Positions 34,939-44,266 of a DNA stretch of 64,000 nt are shown piece by piece; the stretch's first letter is position 1, and the number at the start of each line of letters is the position of its first letter. The notes under the pieces were generated by a model. It ran no database searches, was not told the origin of the DNA, and was given only the letters and a program-made list of their open reading frames with translations. Source of the stretch: Desulfovibrio sp. Its GTDB lineage: Bacteria > Desulfobacterota > Desulfovibrionia > Desulfovibrionales > Desulfovibrionaceae. Location of the stretch: positions 62,001 through 126,000 of the forward strand of contig NZ_JAHZCJ010000007.1 of NCBI RefSeq assembly GCF_019422935.1, written 5' to 3'. The position numbers and the translations under genes were made by a program.

Positions 34939-36398
34939 TACAGCAACTCCTTAGCAGGCAGGCCGAGGAAGCGCTGGGCCAGGGAATTTGACAGATCCAT
35001 CCACTCAAGCTGGGCCAGTTTATAGTCAAGCTCTGCACTGATGTAGGCTATGCGCGCCTGAACCATGTCTTCCTGCTTGGAGGCCATGTCGGGCAGCTGC
35101 GCAATACCTTCGTGGAAAGAAATCTGGGCTTCCTTGTACTGCATGCTGGCAGTGTCCAAACGGGTCTTGGCGAGCTTGAGTTCCGTTTCGGCCAGGGCTA
35201 CCCGCTGCTCGCTCTGGAGCCATTTATTGGAGTAGTCCGAACGTTTGCGGGCCAGCTCGTGGAAGGCCTGGGCCTTGACCATGCGCGCGGTCTGCACGCC
35301 ACGGTACCTGCGACCCCAGTCGATAAGCGGAAAGTCAAAGGTCAGATGCAAAAAGGTGTCTTCTGAGCCGCTCGGAGGCTGATACTGCCCCGAAGGCGGA
35401 TTGTTATTCAGCGCAATGGACATGGTCGGCATGTACTGGGCCCAGGCAACCATGATATTGTAATCGCCCAGAGTCACCTGCCCGCGAAGCAGCAGGTCGT
35501 CTTCTGTGGCAGGCCAGCGTTCTTCCCAGGTGAGCTTGCGGCCATCAAAACCAGCCAGCACGGAATCAGCGCTCTTGGTATCCACTTCAAGTCTCTGCTG
35601 CGGCTCAACGCCAGCAAGAATCTTGAGCTGTGTACGCTGCATAACTTCCTTCATGCGGGTCTGCTCCAGCTTGAGTTCAAGCTCGCGCTGGTGCTGAATG
35701 GCCATGTTGAGCGAAACGCCCTGGCGGCCATCAACAGCCTCAACCTTCTTCCAGTAATCCACAAGTTCCTTGCCGAGCGGCAGCAGCTCTTTCTGCGCTT
35801 CTACAATCTTCTGCTGGGCCTGAAGCTGGAGATAGGCTTCGCCAATCTTGCCAATGGCCTTGCCCACGGCCTTGCGGTGGGTGGAAATTGCCAGGTTGAC
35901 CATGGCAGTCTGCACCTTGTGCTCAAAATAGGTGGCCATGGGATTGGGGAAGGCTGCATAAAAGCCCACACGGAACCGGGTTTGACCGTAATCGCTGGGC
36001 GTATCCTTGTTGTCCATATTATACCGGGTCAGGTTATTGGACACTGTAAAATTCATGCGCGGCTCGGGAAGGTACTTCCACACGGCGTCTGTCTGGGCGA
36101 GACGCTTGATTTCAATATTCACGGCGCTGTTGACCAGGGCAGGCGACTGCTGAATGGTCAGGAACACGCAATCTTCAAAGGAAAAAACCTTCTTGGGATC
36201 ATAGAGGTTCGGCACTGCGGCTTCAAGCTTGGCCTTGTTTTCAACAGGCACGCCTGGGGCTTCCTCAAGCCAGTGTTTGGCGGGAAGTTCTGGCGACTTG
36301 AGCCCTGCCTTGTTGGAACAGGCTCCGGCAAGCAGGGCCGCCACAAGCAGCAGCGGCAGAAAAAGACGTGTAGTAAGGTTTGCTTGTGCAGTGAGCAT
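34938..36398 (-). CDS. TolC-family outer-membrane efflux lipoprotein
   Basis: 486 residues. The lipoprotein signal ends LVAALLAGAC, so the mature protein is probably acylated at that Cys. Two outer-membrane efflux repeats are visible: VNSAVNIEIKRLAQTDAVWKYL and, in the second half, VMVAWAQYMPTMS-like sequence followed by the DFPLIDWG segment typical of TolC/NodT proteins. Long helical stretches form the periplasmic tunnel. It is 52 bases downstream of the acyltransferase-ACP gene in the same operon. Confidence 0.88.
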   Translation of the reverse strand: MLTAQANLTTRLFLPLLLVAALLAGACSNKAGLKSPELPAKHWLEEAPGVPVENKAKLEAAVPNLYDPKKVFSFEDCVFLTIQQSPALVNSAVNIEIKRLAQTDAVWKYLPEPRMNFTVSNNLTRYNMDNKDTPSDYGQTRFRVGFYAAFPNPMATYFEHKVQTAMVNLAISTHRKAVGKAIGKIGEAYLQLQAQQKIVEAQKELLPLGKELVDYWKKVEAVDGRQGVSLNMAIQHQRELELKLEQTRMKEVMQRTQLKILAGVEPQQRLEVDTKSADSVLAGFDGRKLTWEERWPATEDDLLLRGQVTLGDYNIMVAWAQYMPTMSIALNNNPPSGQYQPPSGSEDTFLHLTFDFPLIDWGRRYRGVQTARMVKAQAFHELARKRSDYSNKWLQSEQRVALAETELKLAKTRLDTASMQYKEAQISFHEGIAQLPDMASKQEDMVQARIAYISAELDYKLAQLEWMDLSNSLAQRFLGLPAKELL

Positions 36399-36450
36399 CT
36401 GGCACCCTTTGCGCCGTTGCGCTTTGCGCGACGCTGAGCAGATTGAGTGT

Positions 36451-39400
36451 TTATGCCGAGGGATTCACGGCTGGGGAAAGCCCTGCCTGATCACGTCGGT
36501 CAAATTCTAGATGGTGAATCGTCAAAAAAACATGCCCGTCCTGATCAATGACCTGCGCGTCAAAACGACGCAACCGTGCATTGGCCCAGGATCGCTGCAT
36601 CAATATGCGCAAGGGGCCGTCCGCACGGGCAGGCCCGATGCGGATAAAGCCCACAGCATGCAAAGCCCACTCCTGCATAGTGGCAGCAAGAGCGGCAGTG
36701 TCAGAAAAATCCTTGGAGTATTCGGATGTTATGGCAAGCCATGCAGCCTGCAATACGCCCTCCACCACAAGCATGTCCCCAGTATAGCCAGAATCAGCGC
36801 CGGGGGCAATGCATGTCTGGGGCAAACTCAACGCGCCAGAAAACAAGTCGTCGGGCAACGCACAGAAATTATCCACCAAGCGCCACTCGCGGCCCAGTCC
36901 GGCAGCAATATAGAATGGCCCAGTGCCAAACACAGGGCTTACCACGGAGGCTGCCGCAGGCATTTCTTCCCACAGGGGGCGCACACTGCTGCGATGAGCC
37001 GCAAGCCACACCATACCCTCGCTCACCAGCGCGTACTGTGCAGTATGTCTGCCATTGGGCGTCAATCCACGCACCGCAAGCTCACTGCGGCACATGCGCG
37101 TCATGACTTTTTCCTGCATCAGCCAGGGTTCCGCCTCAGCGGTCACACGACATTCGCGAGTAATGCCCGGCGGCAGTTCCGGAGCATCAAAAAACCGCAA
37201 ATCGCAAAAGCCCGTAACTGTCAGCCAGGGCAAAGCTTGCCTCGAGCTCTCGAGCATGGCCTCCAGACTGCGGCAAACCGGCAGGCGGGGCACATCAGCC
37301 CCAAGACAGTTGCCCTGCTGTGCCCCGTACAACTCCAGCGTTTTGTCGGCAAAGCGCGAAAAATGGCAGCCCCCCTGAAACAGGGTGGCGGTTGAGCGGT
37401 ATGCGGGATGAGGCTCAGGAAACACCAACGGGAACCTCAATGGATTCTCCTTGATGATGTCCCGGGCGGGCGGCTCCTCGCACACAACCGGGCCGTCAAG
37501 GGCTCCGGGCCGCACCCAGATTACCTGCTCGGCTGTGCCGCAAAGAAGTTCACGCGCCAGCATATCACCCCATTCGTCAAGGCTCGCTCTTTCAGGGCCG
37601 TGCAACATGCGGATTGCCCGCACAGCCACATTATGAGCGTGAGCCGCCGCATCCAGGGCTTTTTCCAGCGGGGCGTCAAAAATACAGTTTTCCACTTCGG
37701 GAGGCAGCACGGAGCAACTGCCGACAAAGCGCAGGCCGTGCGGCACGGCGGCCGCAATCGCCGCATCCATCAACACGCCAAGGCGCTCCGGCGCAGCATG
37801 TGGCGGCACGTCATCGGCAGAAGGCGCAACCATGATGCCAGCCGGAACTGGCGGCACAAAAAACAGCCCGTCCACTCGGCCCTGTGCCTGTGCGAAATCG
37901 GCTATGACCGCCTGCAACTGACTGGCTACAAGAGCGGTTTCGCCGCCTTTTCCCAAGTCGATATCGAGCGGCATCAATCTTGCGCCGGCCTTGGCAAGGG
38001 GAGCGCACCGCTCAAGCAGCGGCTGGGGCACGCCCAGCACGCATCCCAGGGGTGCAATGCCGCTCAGCAGGCGGGGCAATATGTGAGCATCCAACACGCA
38101 GAGGAGCACAACATCGCCGGGCTGGAGATTTATCCCTGAAGCACTGGAATCAAGGGGCAGAGGTTCAAGGCGCAGATCACTATTGTGCCCATCAGCGGGC
38201 AAGGCCTTAATGGGGGCAAACCTGCGCAGCGGGTCCGCACAGAGTTTTGCAGTTGTGCTGGCCCTTTCTGCGGCCTGCTCAGCCTGCCCGGCAAAGGCGG
38301 AGCCGCCGGAAAGCACCCGGCCAAGATCTCCAATGGTCGACACCTGCAACAGATCTTCAAAATTGACGGTAATGCCAAGGGCCTTTTCCACATCCTGCAC
38401 AATATGGGGAAAACGGCTGGAGCGCAGGGCAAGATCATACCGCAGATCCATTTCTGGACGCAGATCCTCGACCGGCCTGCCGCAGGCCTGAGCCAGAATT
38501 TGCAGAACCACCGCCATGCTTTCGGCATGGGATGCCGTTACAGGTGCGGAATCAGACGCTTCGATGACAGGGGCGGCAAGTTCAACCTTTTCTGTTTCCA
38601 TGACACGGGGTTGCGGTGCATCTGACACCGCCGAAGCGCAGGCATTTGCACCATTGCCAACCACAGCGGGGCGTAAACCGCAGTGGGGCGCAGGTTTGCA
38701 GGCCAGCAAGCGGGCTTCGCCGCCGCTTGCCGCCAGATGTGCCCGCCGGACCACAGCATCCCGCCGCAGGTAACCCAACGAATACAGGTGGGCGCAAGCC
38801 TGACGCATGCCCTCCACTTCTTTCCCCTTGCGCCCTGCGGTCAGGCATTTTGCCTGCGGCTCATTGTCAGCCGCAAGGCTGCACAGCGTATCCTGCGGGC
38901 CAAGTTCAAGAAAATACCGGATGCCCTCGCGGTTCCACATGGTCTGCACACATTCTGTCCACCGCACGGAATTTTCATCAAGATCGGCGATGTACTGGCA
39001 GATGGAGGGTTGATCTTCAGGGTAGAAATCTGCGGTAATGCCACTCAGCATGGGTCTTTCGGGCGCAGACATGTCGAGGGCGCTCAGACGGCGCAAAGAA
39101 ATGTCGCGCAGCACGCGCATGCTGGGATGGTGGAAAGCCAGGCTCACATTGAGCACAATGGCAGGAATGCGGCGCTTGCGCAGGCTCTTGCGGGCTTCCT
39201 GCAACACACCCCGAGGGCCGCTCAGAATAAACTGATGCGGCGTGTTGTAGTTGGAAACATAGAGTTCGGGCCACGTGGCGCAGGCTTCGTTGATGATCTC
39301 GGCATCCGCGTGCACGGCCATCATGCCTGTTTCGCGGGAGGCCCCAGCCTCCAGCTCAGCCATGTGTACGGCGCGCGTATCCAAGATATACCACGCCACT

Positions 39401-39948
39401 TCGGGGGCCAGTATGCCTGAAAAACAGAGGGCGATCATTTCACCAAGGCTATGGCCGCAAAAAAGCGAGGGGCGCAGCCCCAGCGAAGACAATACGCTCC
39501 ACTGGGCATACTCCAGCATGAATACGTAAGGAGATTGCCAGCGGGTAAGGCTGATTTTCTCCACGCCCGTTTCATCCATGAGGCCAAGGATGTCCCAGTC
39601 CGCCACGGCGGCAATGCGATCCATAGCTGCTCGGGCTGCGGGAAAATTGTCGTACAGTTCGCGGCCCATTCCAGGCCAGACCGCCCCAAGACCGCAGCAC
39701 ATCACCGCCAAGGGCGGCGGGCCGTCAGCCCGCTCCGGCGCGATCCACAGACCGCGCGCTTCCAGCCTGACAAGGGCTTCGTCATCGGGATTTGCTGGCA
39801 GAGCCAATAATTCCTGCCGCCATGCGGGGTTGACGGCACCAATGCGCCACTGCTGGCCAGCCTGTTGCAGGTTGGCATAACGCACGCCATCAAGAACTAT
39901 TTCGTCTTGTAAGGTGCCTGGTACTGGATTTTCGTAGTCCTGACGCAT
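36451..39948 (-). CDS. PKS-like multidomain protein: acyltransferase - ACP - degenerate reductase-like - dehydratase-like, no ketosynthase
   Basis: 1165 residues. Residues 80-360: acyltransferase with TRWQSPYVFMLEYA, active-site GHSLGE (Ser167) and LAFHHPSM (His near 273), close to the malonyl-type AFH signature. Residues about 475-548: acyl carrier domain with DLALRSSRF, the Ser510/511 pair being the likely phosphopantetheine site though it departs from DSL. Residues 600-800: Rossmann-like stretch reminiscent of a PKS ketoreductase without recognisable catalytic residues. Residues 830-1165: hot-dog/dehydratase-like, low certainty. There is no ketosynthase domain. It heads the leftward operon with TolC, HlyD and flippase genes and is divergent from an alpha-oxoamine synthase. 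Confidence 0.75.
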   Translation of the reverse strand: MRQDYENPVPGTLQDEIVLDGVRYANLQQAGQQWRIGAVNPAWRQELLALPANPDDEALVRLEARGLWIAPERADGPPPLAVMCCGLGAVWPGMGRELYDNFPAARAAMDRIAAVADWDILGLMDETGVEKISLTRWQSPYVFMLEYAQWSVLSSLGLRPSLFCGHSLGEMIALCFSGILAPEVAWYILDTRAVHMAELEAGASRETGMMAVHADAEIINEACATWPELYVSNYNTPHQFILSGPRGVLQEARKSLRKRRIPAIVLNVSLAFHHPSMRVLRDISLRRLSALDMSAPERPMLSGITADFYPEDQPSICQYIADLDENSVRWTECVQTMWNREGIRYFLELGPQDTLCSLAADNEPQAKCLTAGRKGKEVEGMRQACAHLYSLGYLRRDAVVRRAHLAASGGEARLLACKPAPHCGLRPAVVGNGANACASAVSDAPQPRVMETEKVELAAPVIEASDSAPVTASHAESMAVVLQILAQACGRPVEDLRPEMDLRYDLALRSSRFPHIVQDVEKALGITVNFEDLLQVSTIGDLGRVLSGGSAFAGQAEQAAERASTTAKLCADPLRRFAPIKALPADGHNSDLRLEPLPLDSSASGINLQPGDVVLLCVLDAHILPRLLSGIAPLGCVLGVPQPLLERCAPLAKAGARLMPLDIDLGKGGETALVASQLQAVIADFAQAQGRVDGLFFVPPVPAGIMVAPSADDVPPHAAPERLGVLMDAAIAAAVPHGLRFVGSCSVLPPEVENCIFDAPLEKALDAAAHAHNVAVRAIRMLHGPERASLDEWGDMLARELLCGTAEQVIWVRPGALDGPVVCEEPPARDIIKENPLRFPLVFPEPHPAYRSTATLFQGGCHFSRFADKTLELYGAQQGNCLGADVPRLPVCRSLEAMLESSRQALPWLTVTGFCDLRFFDAPELPPGITRECRVTAEAEPWLMQEKVMTRMCRSELAVRGLTPNGRHTAQYALVSEGMVWLAAHRSSVRPLWEEMPAAASVVSPVFGTGPFYIAAGLGREWRLVDNFCALPDDLFSGALSLPQTCIAPGADSGYTGDMLVVEGVLQAAWLAITSEYSKDFSDTAALAATMQEWALHAVGFIRIGPARADGPLRILMQRSWANARLRRFDAQVIDQDGHVFLTIHHLEFDRRDQAGLSPAVNPSA

Positions 39949-40270
39949 ATCTTAGTGCCTGTAAAGGGCCAAAGCCCGGCAACCCGACAGGGCCGAGGCG
40001 GGGCAAAAGGGGCATAGCAGCCATTTGGGTAAAGGATTACGTTAGTAGATAACATCATTCTTGTCCAGCCAGCGCCTGCAAACTCTTTTACCGCGCTGCC
40101 AACAGTGCAACGCTGCCTGCAAAGCTTTCAACAGAGCCGCCCAACACGCGACTTGCCATAACATCTTGCTTTGGCTATACTGACTCCTTACAATGTTGCG
40201 CCTGCCGGATTTCGGCCCCCATCTGGCCCACCAGGCACGGCTTTTTTGGACAAATTTACGAGGACGAGGC
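39949..40270. promoter_or_regulatory. Divergent promoter region of the PKS-like/oxoamine-synthase locus
   Basis: About 320 bases with no gene. A strong rightward promoter is at 40153-40181: TTGCCA, 17-base spacer, TATACT, about 90 bases before the synthase start. A weaker leftward candidate reads TGGACA-N17-TAACGT near 40040-40070. Divergent promoters suggest joint control of both operons. Confidence 0.6.
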
Positions 40271-41590
40271 ATGAAGAACAACCATTCCTATCAGGCTGGC
40301 CAAGAGGCGGTGCAAACTCCCGCCGCCGCCGAAAGCAGCGCTTCCGGATTTAACCGCACGCGTTCCAAGCTCGCCTTTGATCGGCTTGTGGAAATGGGAG
40401 CCAAGATGGGGATGGAAAATCCTCTGTTTCTTTGCCATGAGCGCGCGGCCAAGGCCACCACGTTCATTTCCGGTAAAGAATATCTCAATTTTTCCACGTA
40501 CGACTATCTGGATATCAACGCTCACCCCGAGATCACCGCTGCCGTCAGCGAAGCCGCTGCCATTTACGGCACCTCTGCTGGCGCCAGCCGTCTGGTCGGC
40601 GGCGAACGTCCGCCCCACCGTGAGCTTGAGCGCGCCTTTGCCGACCTGTACGGGGTGGAAGACTGCATCGTCTATGTGAGCGGCCACGCCACCAACGTCT
40701 CTACCCTTGGCTTTCTTTTCGGCCACCGCGACGCCATCTTCCATGATGGCCTGGCTCACAACTCGCTGGTGCAGGGCGCGCGTCTTTCCGGCGCATCGCG
40801 CTACTCATACGCCCACAACGATTGCGATGCCCTTGAAGAAATGCTCAAGGCCAAACGCGCCGAGCACAAGCGCGCCGTTATCGTTACCGAAGGCCTGTTC
40901 AGCATGGACGGCAACATCCCCGATCTGCCGCGCATCATTGAACTGAAAAAACGTTACGACTGTATGCTGCTTGTGGACGAAGCCCACTCCCTTGGCGTAC
41001 TTGGCGCAACTGGCCGTGGCGCGCACGAGCATTTCAATATTGATCCCACCGATGTGGATATGTGGATGAGCACGCTCTCCAAATCCATGTGCGGTTGCGG
41101 CGGCTTCATTGCAGGCAGCCACGAGCTGATCGAATTCCTCAAGTATGGTTCGCCGGGCTTTGTTTTCAGCGTGGGCATGCCCCCCATTATCGCCGTGGCC
41201 TGCCACAAGGCTCTGGACATCATGCTGCGCGAACCCGAGCGGGTGCACAAGCTGCAGAAGATTTCGCACTTCTTTGTGGACTACGCCGCCAGCATTGGCC
41301 TTGATACTGGCGCGGCCCAAGGCTATGCCGTGGTGCCGGTCATGGTGGGCGACCCCATGGTGGCGGGCTTTTTGTCCAACGCACTGTTCAAGCGCGGCAT
41401 CTACGTGATGCCCATCACCTTCCCTGCTGTCAAAGAAGGCACTGACCGTCTGCGTTTCTTCCTTTCCGCAGCCCATACGGAAGAACATATCCGTACTGCG
41501 CTGGATGCCGTGAAGGAAGAAATCCCCAAGGCCTGGGCCATTGTGGACGACTACAAGCGCCAGAACTCCAGCGAGAGCGACCAGGCGTAA
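40271..41590 (+). CDS. Alpha-oxoamine synthase (BioF/SPT/KBL-type PLP enzyme)
   Basis: 439 residues from the ATG at 40271 (GAGG upstream). Condenses an amino acid with an acyl thioester, losing CO2, to give an alpha-aminoketone. Motifs: NFSTYDYLDINAHPEI, GTSAGASRLVGGERPPHRELE, DEAHSLGVLG (Asp236, His239), and STLSKSMCGCGGFIAG with PLP-binding Lys271. The N-terminal extension of about 45 residues is Ala/Ser-rich. There are no other biotin genes nearby, and the neighbour carries an ACP, so an acyl-ACP is a plausible acyl donor. This is inference. A sphingolipid-type serine palmitoyltransferase is an alternative. Confidence 0.85.
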   Translation: MKNNHSYQAGQEAVQTPAAAESSASGFNRTRSKLAFDRLVEMGAKMGMENPLFLCHERAAKATTFISGKEYLNFSTYDYLDINAHPEITAAVSEAAAIYGTSAGASRLVGGERPPHRELERAFADLYGVEDCIVYVSGHATNVSTLGFLFGHRDAIFHDGLAHNSLVQGARLSGASRYSYAHNDCDALEEMLKAKRAEHKRAVIVTEGLFSMDGNIPDLPRIIELKKRYDCMLLVDEAHSLGVLGATGRGAHEHFNIDPTDVDMWMSTLSKSMCGCGGFIAGSHELIEFLKYGSPGFVFSVGMPPIIAVACHKALDIMLREPERVHKLQKISHFFVDYAASIGLDTGAAQGYAVVPVMVGDPMVAGFLSNALFKRGIYVMPITFPAVKEGTDRLRFFLSAAHTEEHIRTALDAVKEEIPKAWAIVDDYKRQNSSESDQA

Positions 41591-41630
41591 CTTCATAGCG
41601 ACCCGTGTTGCGTGGTCGAACTGTCGCTTG

Positions 41631-41652
41631 AGCGGGCGTTACATCGCCCGCT
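41631..41652 (+). other. Stem-loop in the synthase-glycosyltransferase spacer
   Basis: AGCGGGCG / CGCCCGCT around a six-base loop, with no T-run. Confidence 0.4.
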
Positions 41653-41721
41653 TGAGAGTCGCAACTGTGCGATTGTGCGGCATGTTCGCATTTTTGGGCA
41701 GATGGAACTTCCGTCTGCCGT

Positions 41722-41749
41722 GCCGGGCCAAGTGGCCCGGCTCTTGTTT
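41722..41749 (+). terminator. Terminator- or attenuator-like hairpin before the first glycosyltransferase
   Basis: GCCGGGCC-AAGT-GGCCCGGC followed by TCTTGTTT. It sits only 15 bases before the ATG, so it may limit read-through or modulate glycosyltransferase translation. Confidence 0.5.
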
Positions 41750-41764
41750 GCAGCGGAGAAAACC

Positions 41765-43132
41765 ATGACGCATATTGACGGCGCAGAAGCAGAACAGAGC
41801 GCATCACAACCGCAAATGGACGCCTTGCCGGTTGTTGCCTATGTTCTGCTTTGGTTTCCCCTCTCCTCCGAAACGTTTATTTTTCGTGAGGTTGTACAGC
41901 TCATGGCGCGGGGATTGCCTGTGCGCGCCTATACCATGTACGGGAAAAGCCTGAGCGGCTGTAGCGAAGAAATGCGCAAGTTTACCGGGCCGGTGGAGCG
42001 CATGGGCGTTGGCGGCACACTGCGCATCCTCCGGGCTTTCGTACGTGCGCTTTCATGCAATCCGCTCAAAGTCTGGGGTCTCATGCGCAAGGGATTTTTC
42101 CATCGCATGCGCAACATGGAATCCCTGGGTGAAAATCTGTGGTGCTTCATGGCGGGCTTTTTGCTTGCCGAATTGTGCGTGAGGGATGGCGTAAAGCTCA
42201 TCCACTCCCCGTGGGCCAACGGCCCGGCAACGGCATCATGGGTGGCTTCGCGCCTCACGGGCATCCCTTTTGCCTTTACGGGCCGAGCTGGCGACATCTA
42301 TCCGGAGGACGGCCTGCTGCGGGAAAAATCCGCAGATGCGCTCTTCATCCGCACCAACAACCACGCCAATGTGAGCTGGCTGCGCAACTTCTGCCCTGTA
42401 GGGCAGGAGCATAAAGTACACGCCATTTACAACAGCCTGACATTTACCCCCAAGGGGCAGTGCGCAGTCAGCATGCGCCCCCCTTACCGTCTGCTGGCGG
42501 TGGGGCGCTTTGCGCGCACCAAGGGCTTTCCCGACCTGCTCTCCGCCATGGCGCGCCTGCAAAGAGAAAATGTGCCAGTGAGCCTGACCCTCGTGGGCAA
42601 CGGGCGCTGGCGGCTCAAGCTCATGGGTATGCGCGACCGGCTGGGCCTTAAAAATATTGTGCACATGCCTGGCTTTATCCCGCACGACCAGATCTGCGGC
42701 TACATGCTCGACCACGACATGCTCATCATGCCGAGCGTTGTCCATTCCAACGGTGACCGCGACGGCATCCCCAACGTGATCATGGAAGCCCTCTCACACC
42801 GTATGCCCGTCATTGCCACAGACGTGTGCGGCATCTCTGAAGTGATCATCAACGGAGAAACCGGCCTGCTTACCCCGCAACGCAACCCGCGCGCGCTTGC
42901 CGATGCCGTGCGACATATGGTTGAAGACCGTGAGCACGCGAGCCGCATGGCTGAGGCAGGCCGCGCCCGCGTTGAAAAAATGTTTGACCGGGAAAACAAC
43001 ATTACGGCCCTGCTGCGCCTTTATGTGGATGAAAGCCGTCGTTATTGGAGCCACTCCGGCCGACAGACCGGAAGCACCGCTGAAGACGGCATCCCCACCG
43101 CCATGAATGCCGGAGCGGCAGGTCACGCATGA
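41765..43132 (+). CDS. GT4-family glycosyltransferase (first of two paralogues)
   Basis: 455 residues from the ATG at 41765 (GGAG upstream). Start region VVAYVLLWFPLSSETFIFREV is shared with the second glycosyltransferase at 44267. The GT-B fold C-terminal half has LLAVGRFARTKGFPDLLSAM, VHMPGFIPHDQ, and the donor-site NGDRDGIPNVIMEALSHRMPVIATDVCGISEVI ending in NGETGLL. It retains the EX7E-like acidic residues of family 4. It would add a sugar to a lipid-linked or aminoketone acceptor; donor unknown. Its stop overlaps the deacetylase start by four bases. Confidence 0.88.
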   Translation: MTHIDGAEAEQSASQPQMDALPVVAYVLLWFPLSSETFIFREVVQLMARGLPVRAYTMYGKSLSGCSEEMRKFTGPVERMGVGGTLRILRAFVRALSCNPLKVWGLMRKGFFHRMRNMESLGENLWCFMAGFLLAELCVRDGVKLIHSPWANGPATASWVASRLTGIPFAFTGRAGDIYPEDGLLREKSADALFIRTNNHANVSWLRNFCPVGQEHKVHAIYNSLTFTPKGQCAVSMRPPYRLLAVGRFARTKGFPDLLSAMARLQRENVPVSLTLVGNGRWRLKLMGMRDRLGLKNIVHMPGFIPHDQICGYMLDHDMLIMPSVVHSNGDRDGIPNVIMEALSHRMPVIATDVCGISEVIINGETGLLTPQRNPRALADAVRHMVEDREHASRMAEAGRARVEKMFDRENNITALLRLYVDESRRYWSHSGRQTGSTAEDGIPTAMNAGAAGHA

Positions 43133-44148
43133 GCATCAAACAGCCGCTCTATCTGGCCGTCAGTCTCGACGTTGAGGAAGAAGGCCTCTTTGGCGGACGC
43201 TACGCACGCCGTGGCTTTTCCACGCGCAACACCGCCAGCCTGAGGGCCTTGGCCCCTTTCTGCACCATGGGCGTGCGCCCCACGCTCTTCTGCGCCCACA
43301 GCGTATTGGCGGATAAAACATCCCACGAAACCCTGGCATGGCTACGCGACGAGCACCATGCGGAAATTGGCGCGCACCTGCACCATTGGAACACGCCGCC
43401 CCTGGCACTGGACGGCTCGGAGCAAACCCTGCCAGACATGGCCGACAGCGTACCCGCTGCAGCACTGTCCAACAACCTCTTTGCCGCCAAACTCGCTGCG
43501 CTTATGGAGGCTGGCCGGGCGGTGCAGAGCGCGCCGCTCACTTCCTTCCGCATGGGCAGATGGGATCTGCACCGCCAGCACTGGCCCCTTTTGGCCGCAG
43601 CAGGCATTCTTTGCGATGCCTCAGTGCGCCCTCTGCACTGCGCGACCACACCAATGCAGGGCCCCAACCATTTTGACGCGCCAGGCACCCCTTACTGGGT
43701 TTCGGTGGGAGACGACAGCATTTTTGAAGTTCCCCTCACTGTGACTCCCCTCGTTCCGCAGCTTCCGGCCCTGTTGCGCCGCGTGCCCGGCCCGGCTGGC
43801 AAAAAAATACGTGCCAGCCTGAAAAATTGGGGAGCGCTGGCGCTACTGCCAGTTTACCATCCCCTGTGGGCCATGTGCGCCATTACAAAAATCTTTGCGG
43901 CCCGTGGCGGGCGGGTGCTTTCCCTGACCTGGCATTCATCAGAAATGATGCCCGGCGGTACGCCTCACCTGTCTGACGCCGCAGCCGTGGCTCGCTTCAC
44001 GCGCAAAGTTGCCGACTGGCTCAACTGGCTGCACAGGCATTACAGTGTGCGGTGCGTGACCATGGACGAACTGCGCTGCGAACTTGGGCCAACAGCCCCC
44101 ACCCTGCTTGGCAAGGGCGACTGGACCGGCGAGCCTGCAACCCCATAG
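43129..44148 (+). CDS. Polysaccharide deacetylase-like (NodB homology) protein
   Basis: 339 residues. The first metal motif reads AVSLDVEEEG, like the DVE variant seen in exopolysaccharide-associated deacetylases. The second is EIGAHLHHW, with paired His for zinc. SFRMGRW replaces the usual SFRA/SFRP segment, and LSLTWHSSEM may supply the catalytic His. It probably removes an acetyl group from an amino sugar. Lying between two related glycosyltransferases, it likely acts on the same sugar intermediate. No signal peptide is evident, so it may act in the cytoplasm. Confidence 0.75.
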   Translation: MSIKQPLYLAVSLDVEEEGLFGGRYARRGFSTRNTASLRALAPFCTMGVRPTLFCAHSVLADKTSHETLAWLRDEHHAEIGAHLHHWNTPPLALDGSEQTLPDMADSVPAAALSNNLFAAKLAALMEAGRAVQSAPLTSFRMGRWDLHRQHWPLLAAAGILCDASVRPLHCATTPMQGPNHFDAPGTPYWVSVGDDSIFEVPLTVTPLVPQLPALLRRVPGPAGKKIRASLKNWGALALLPVYHPLWAMCAITKIFAARGGRVLSLTWHSSEMMPGGTPHLSDAAAVARFTRKVADWLNWLHRHYSVRCVTMDELRCELGPTAPTLLGKGDWTGEPATP

Positions 44149-44266
44149 CACTGTTCTTCAAGAGAAATTTTACAATTAAACCGTGATTATACATGCACAA
44201 AGAGACGGCGACAGCACTAATACCCAGCAACCCGCTGAGAATAGCCCGCCGCATTTGGAGACAACC

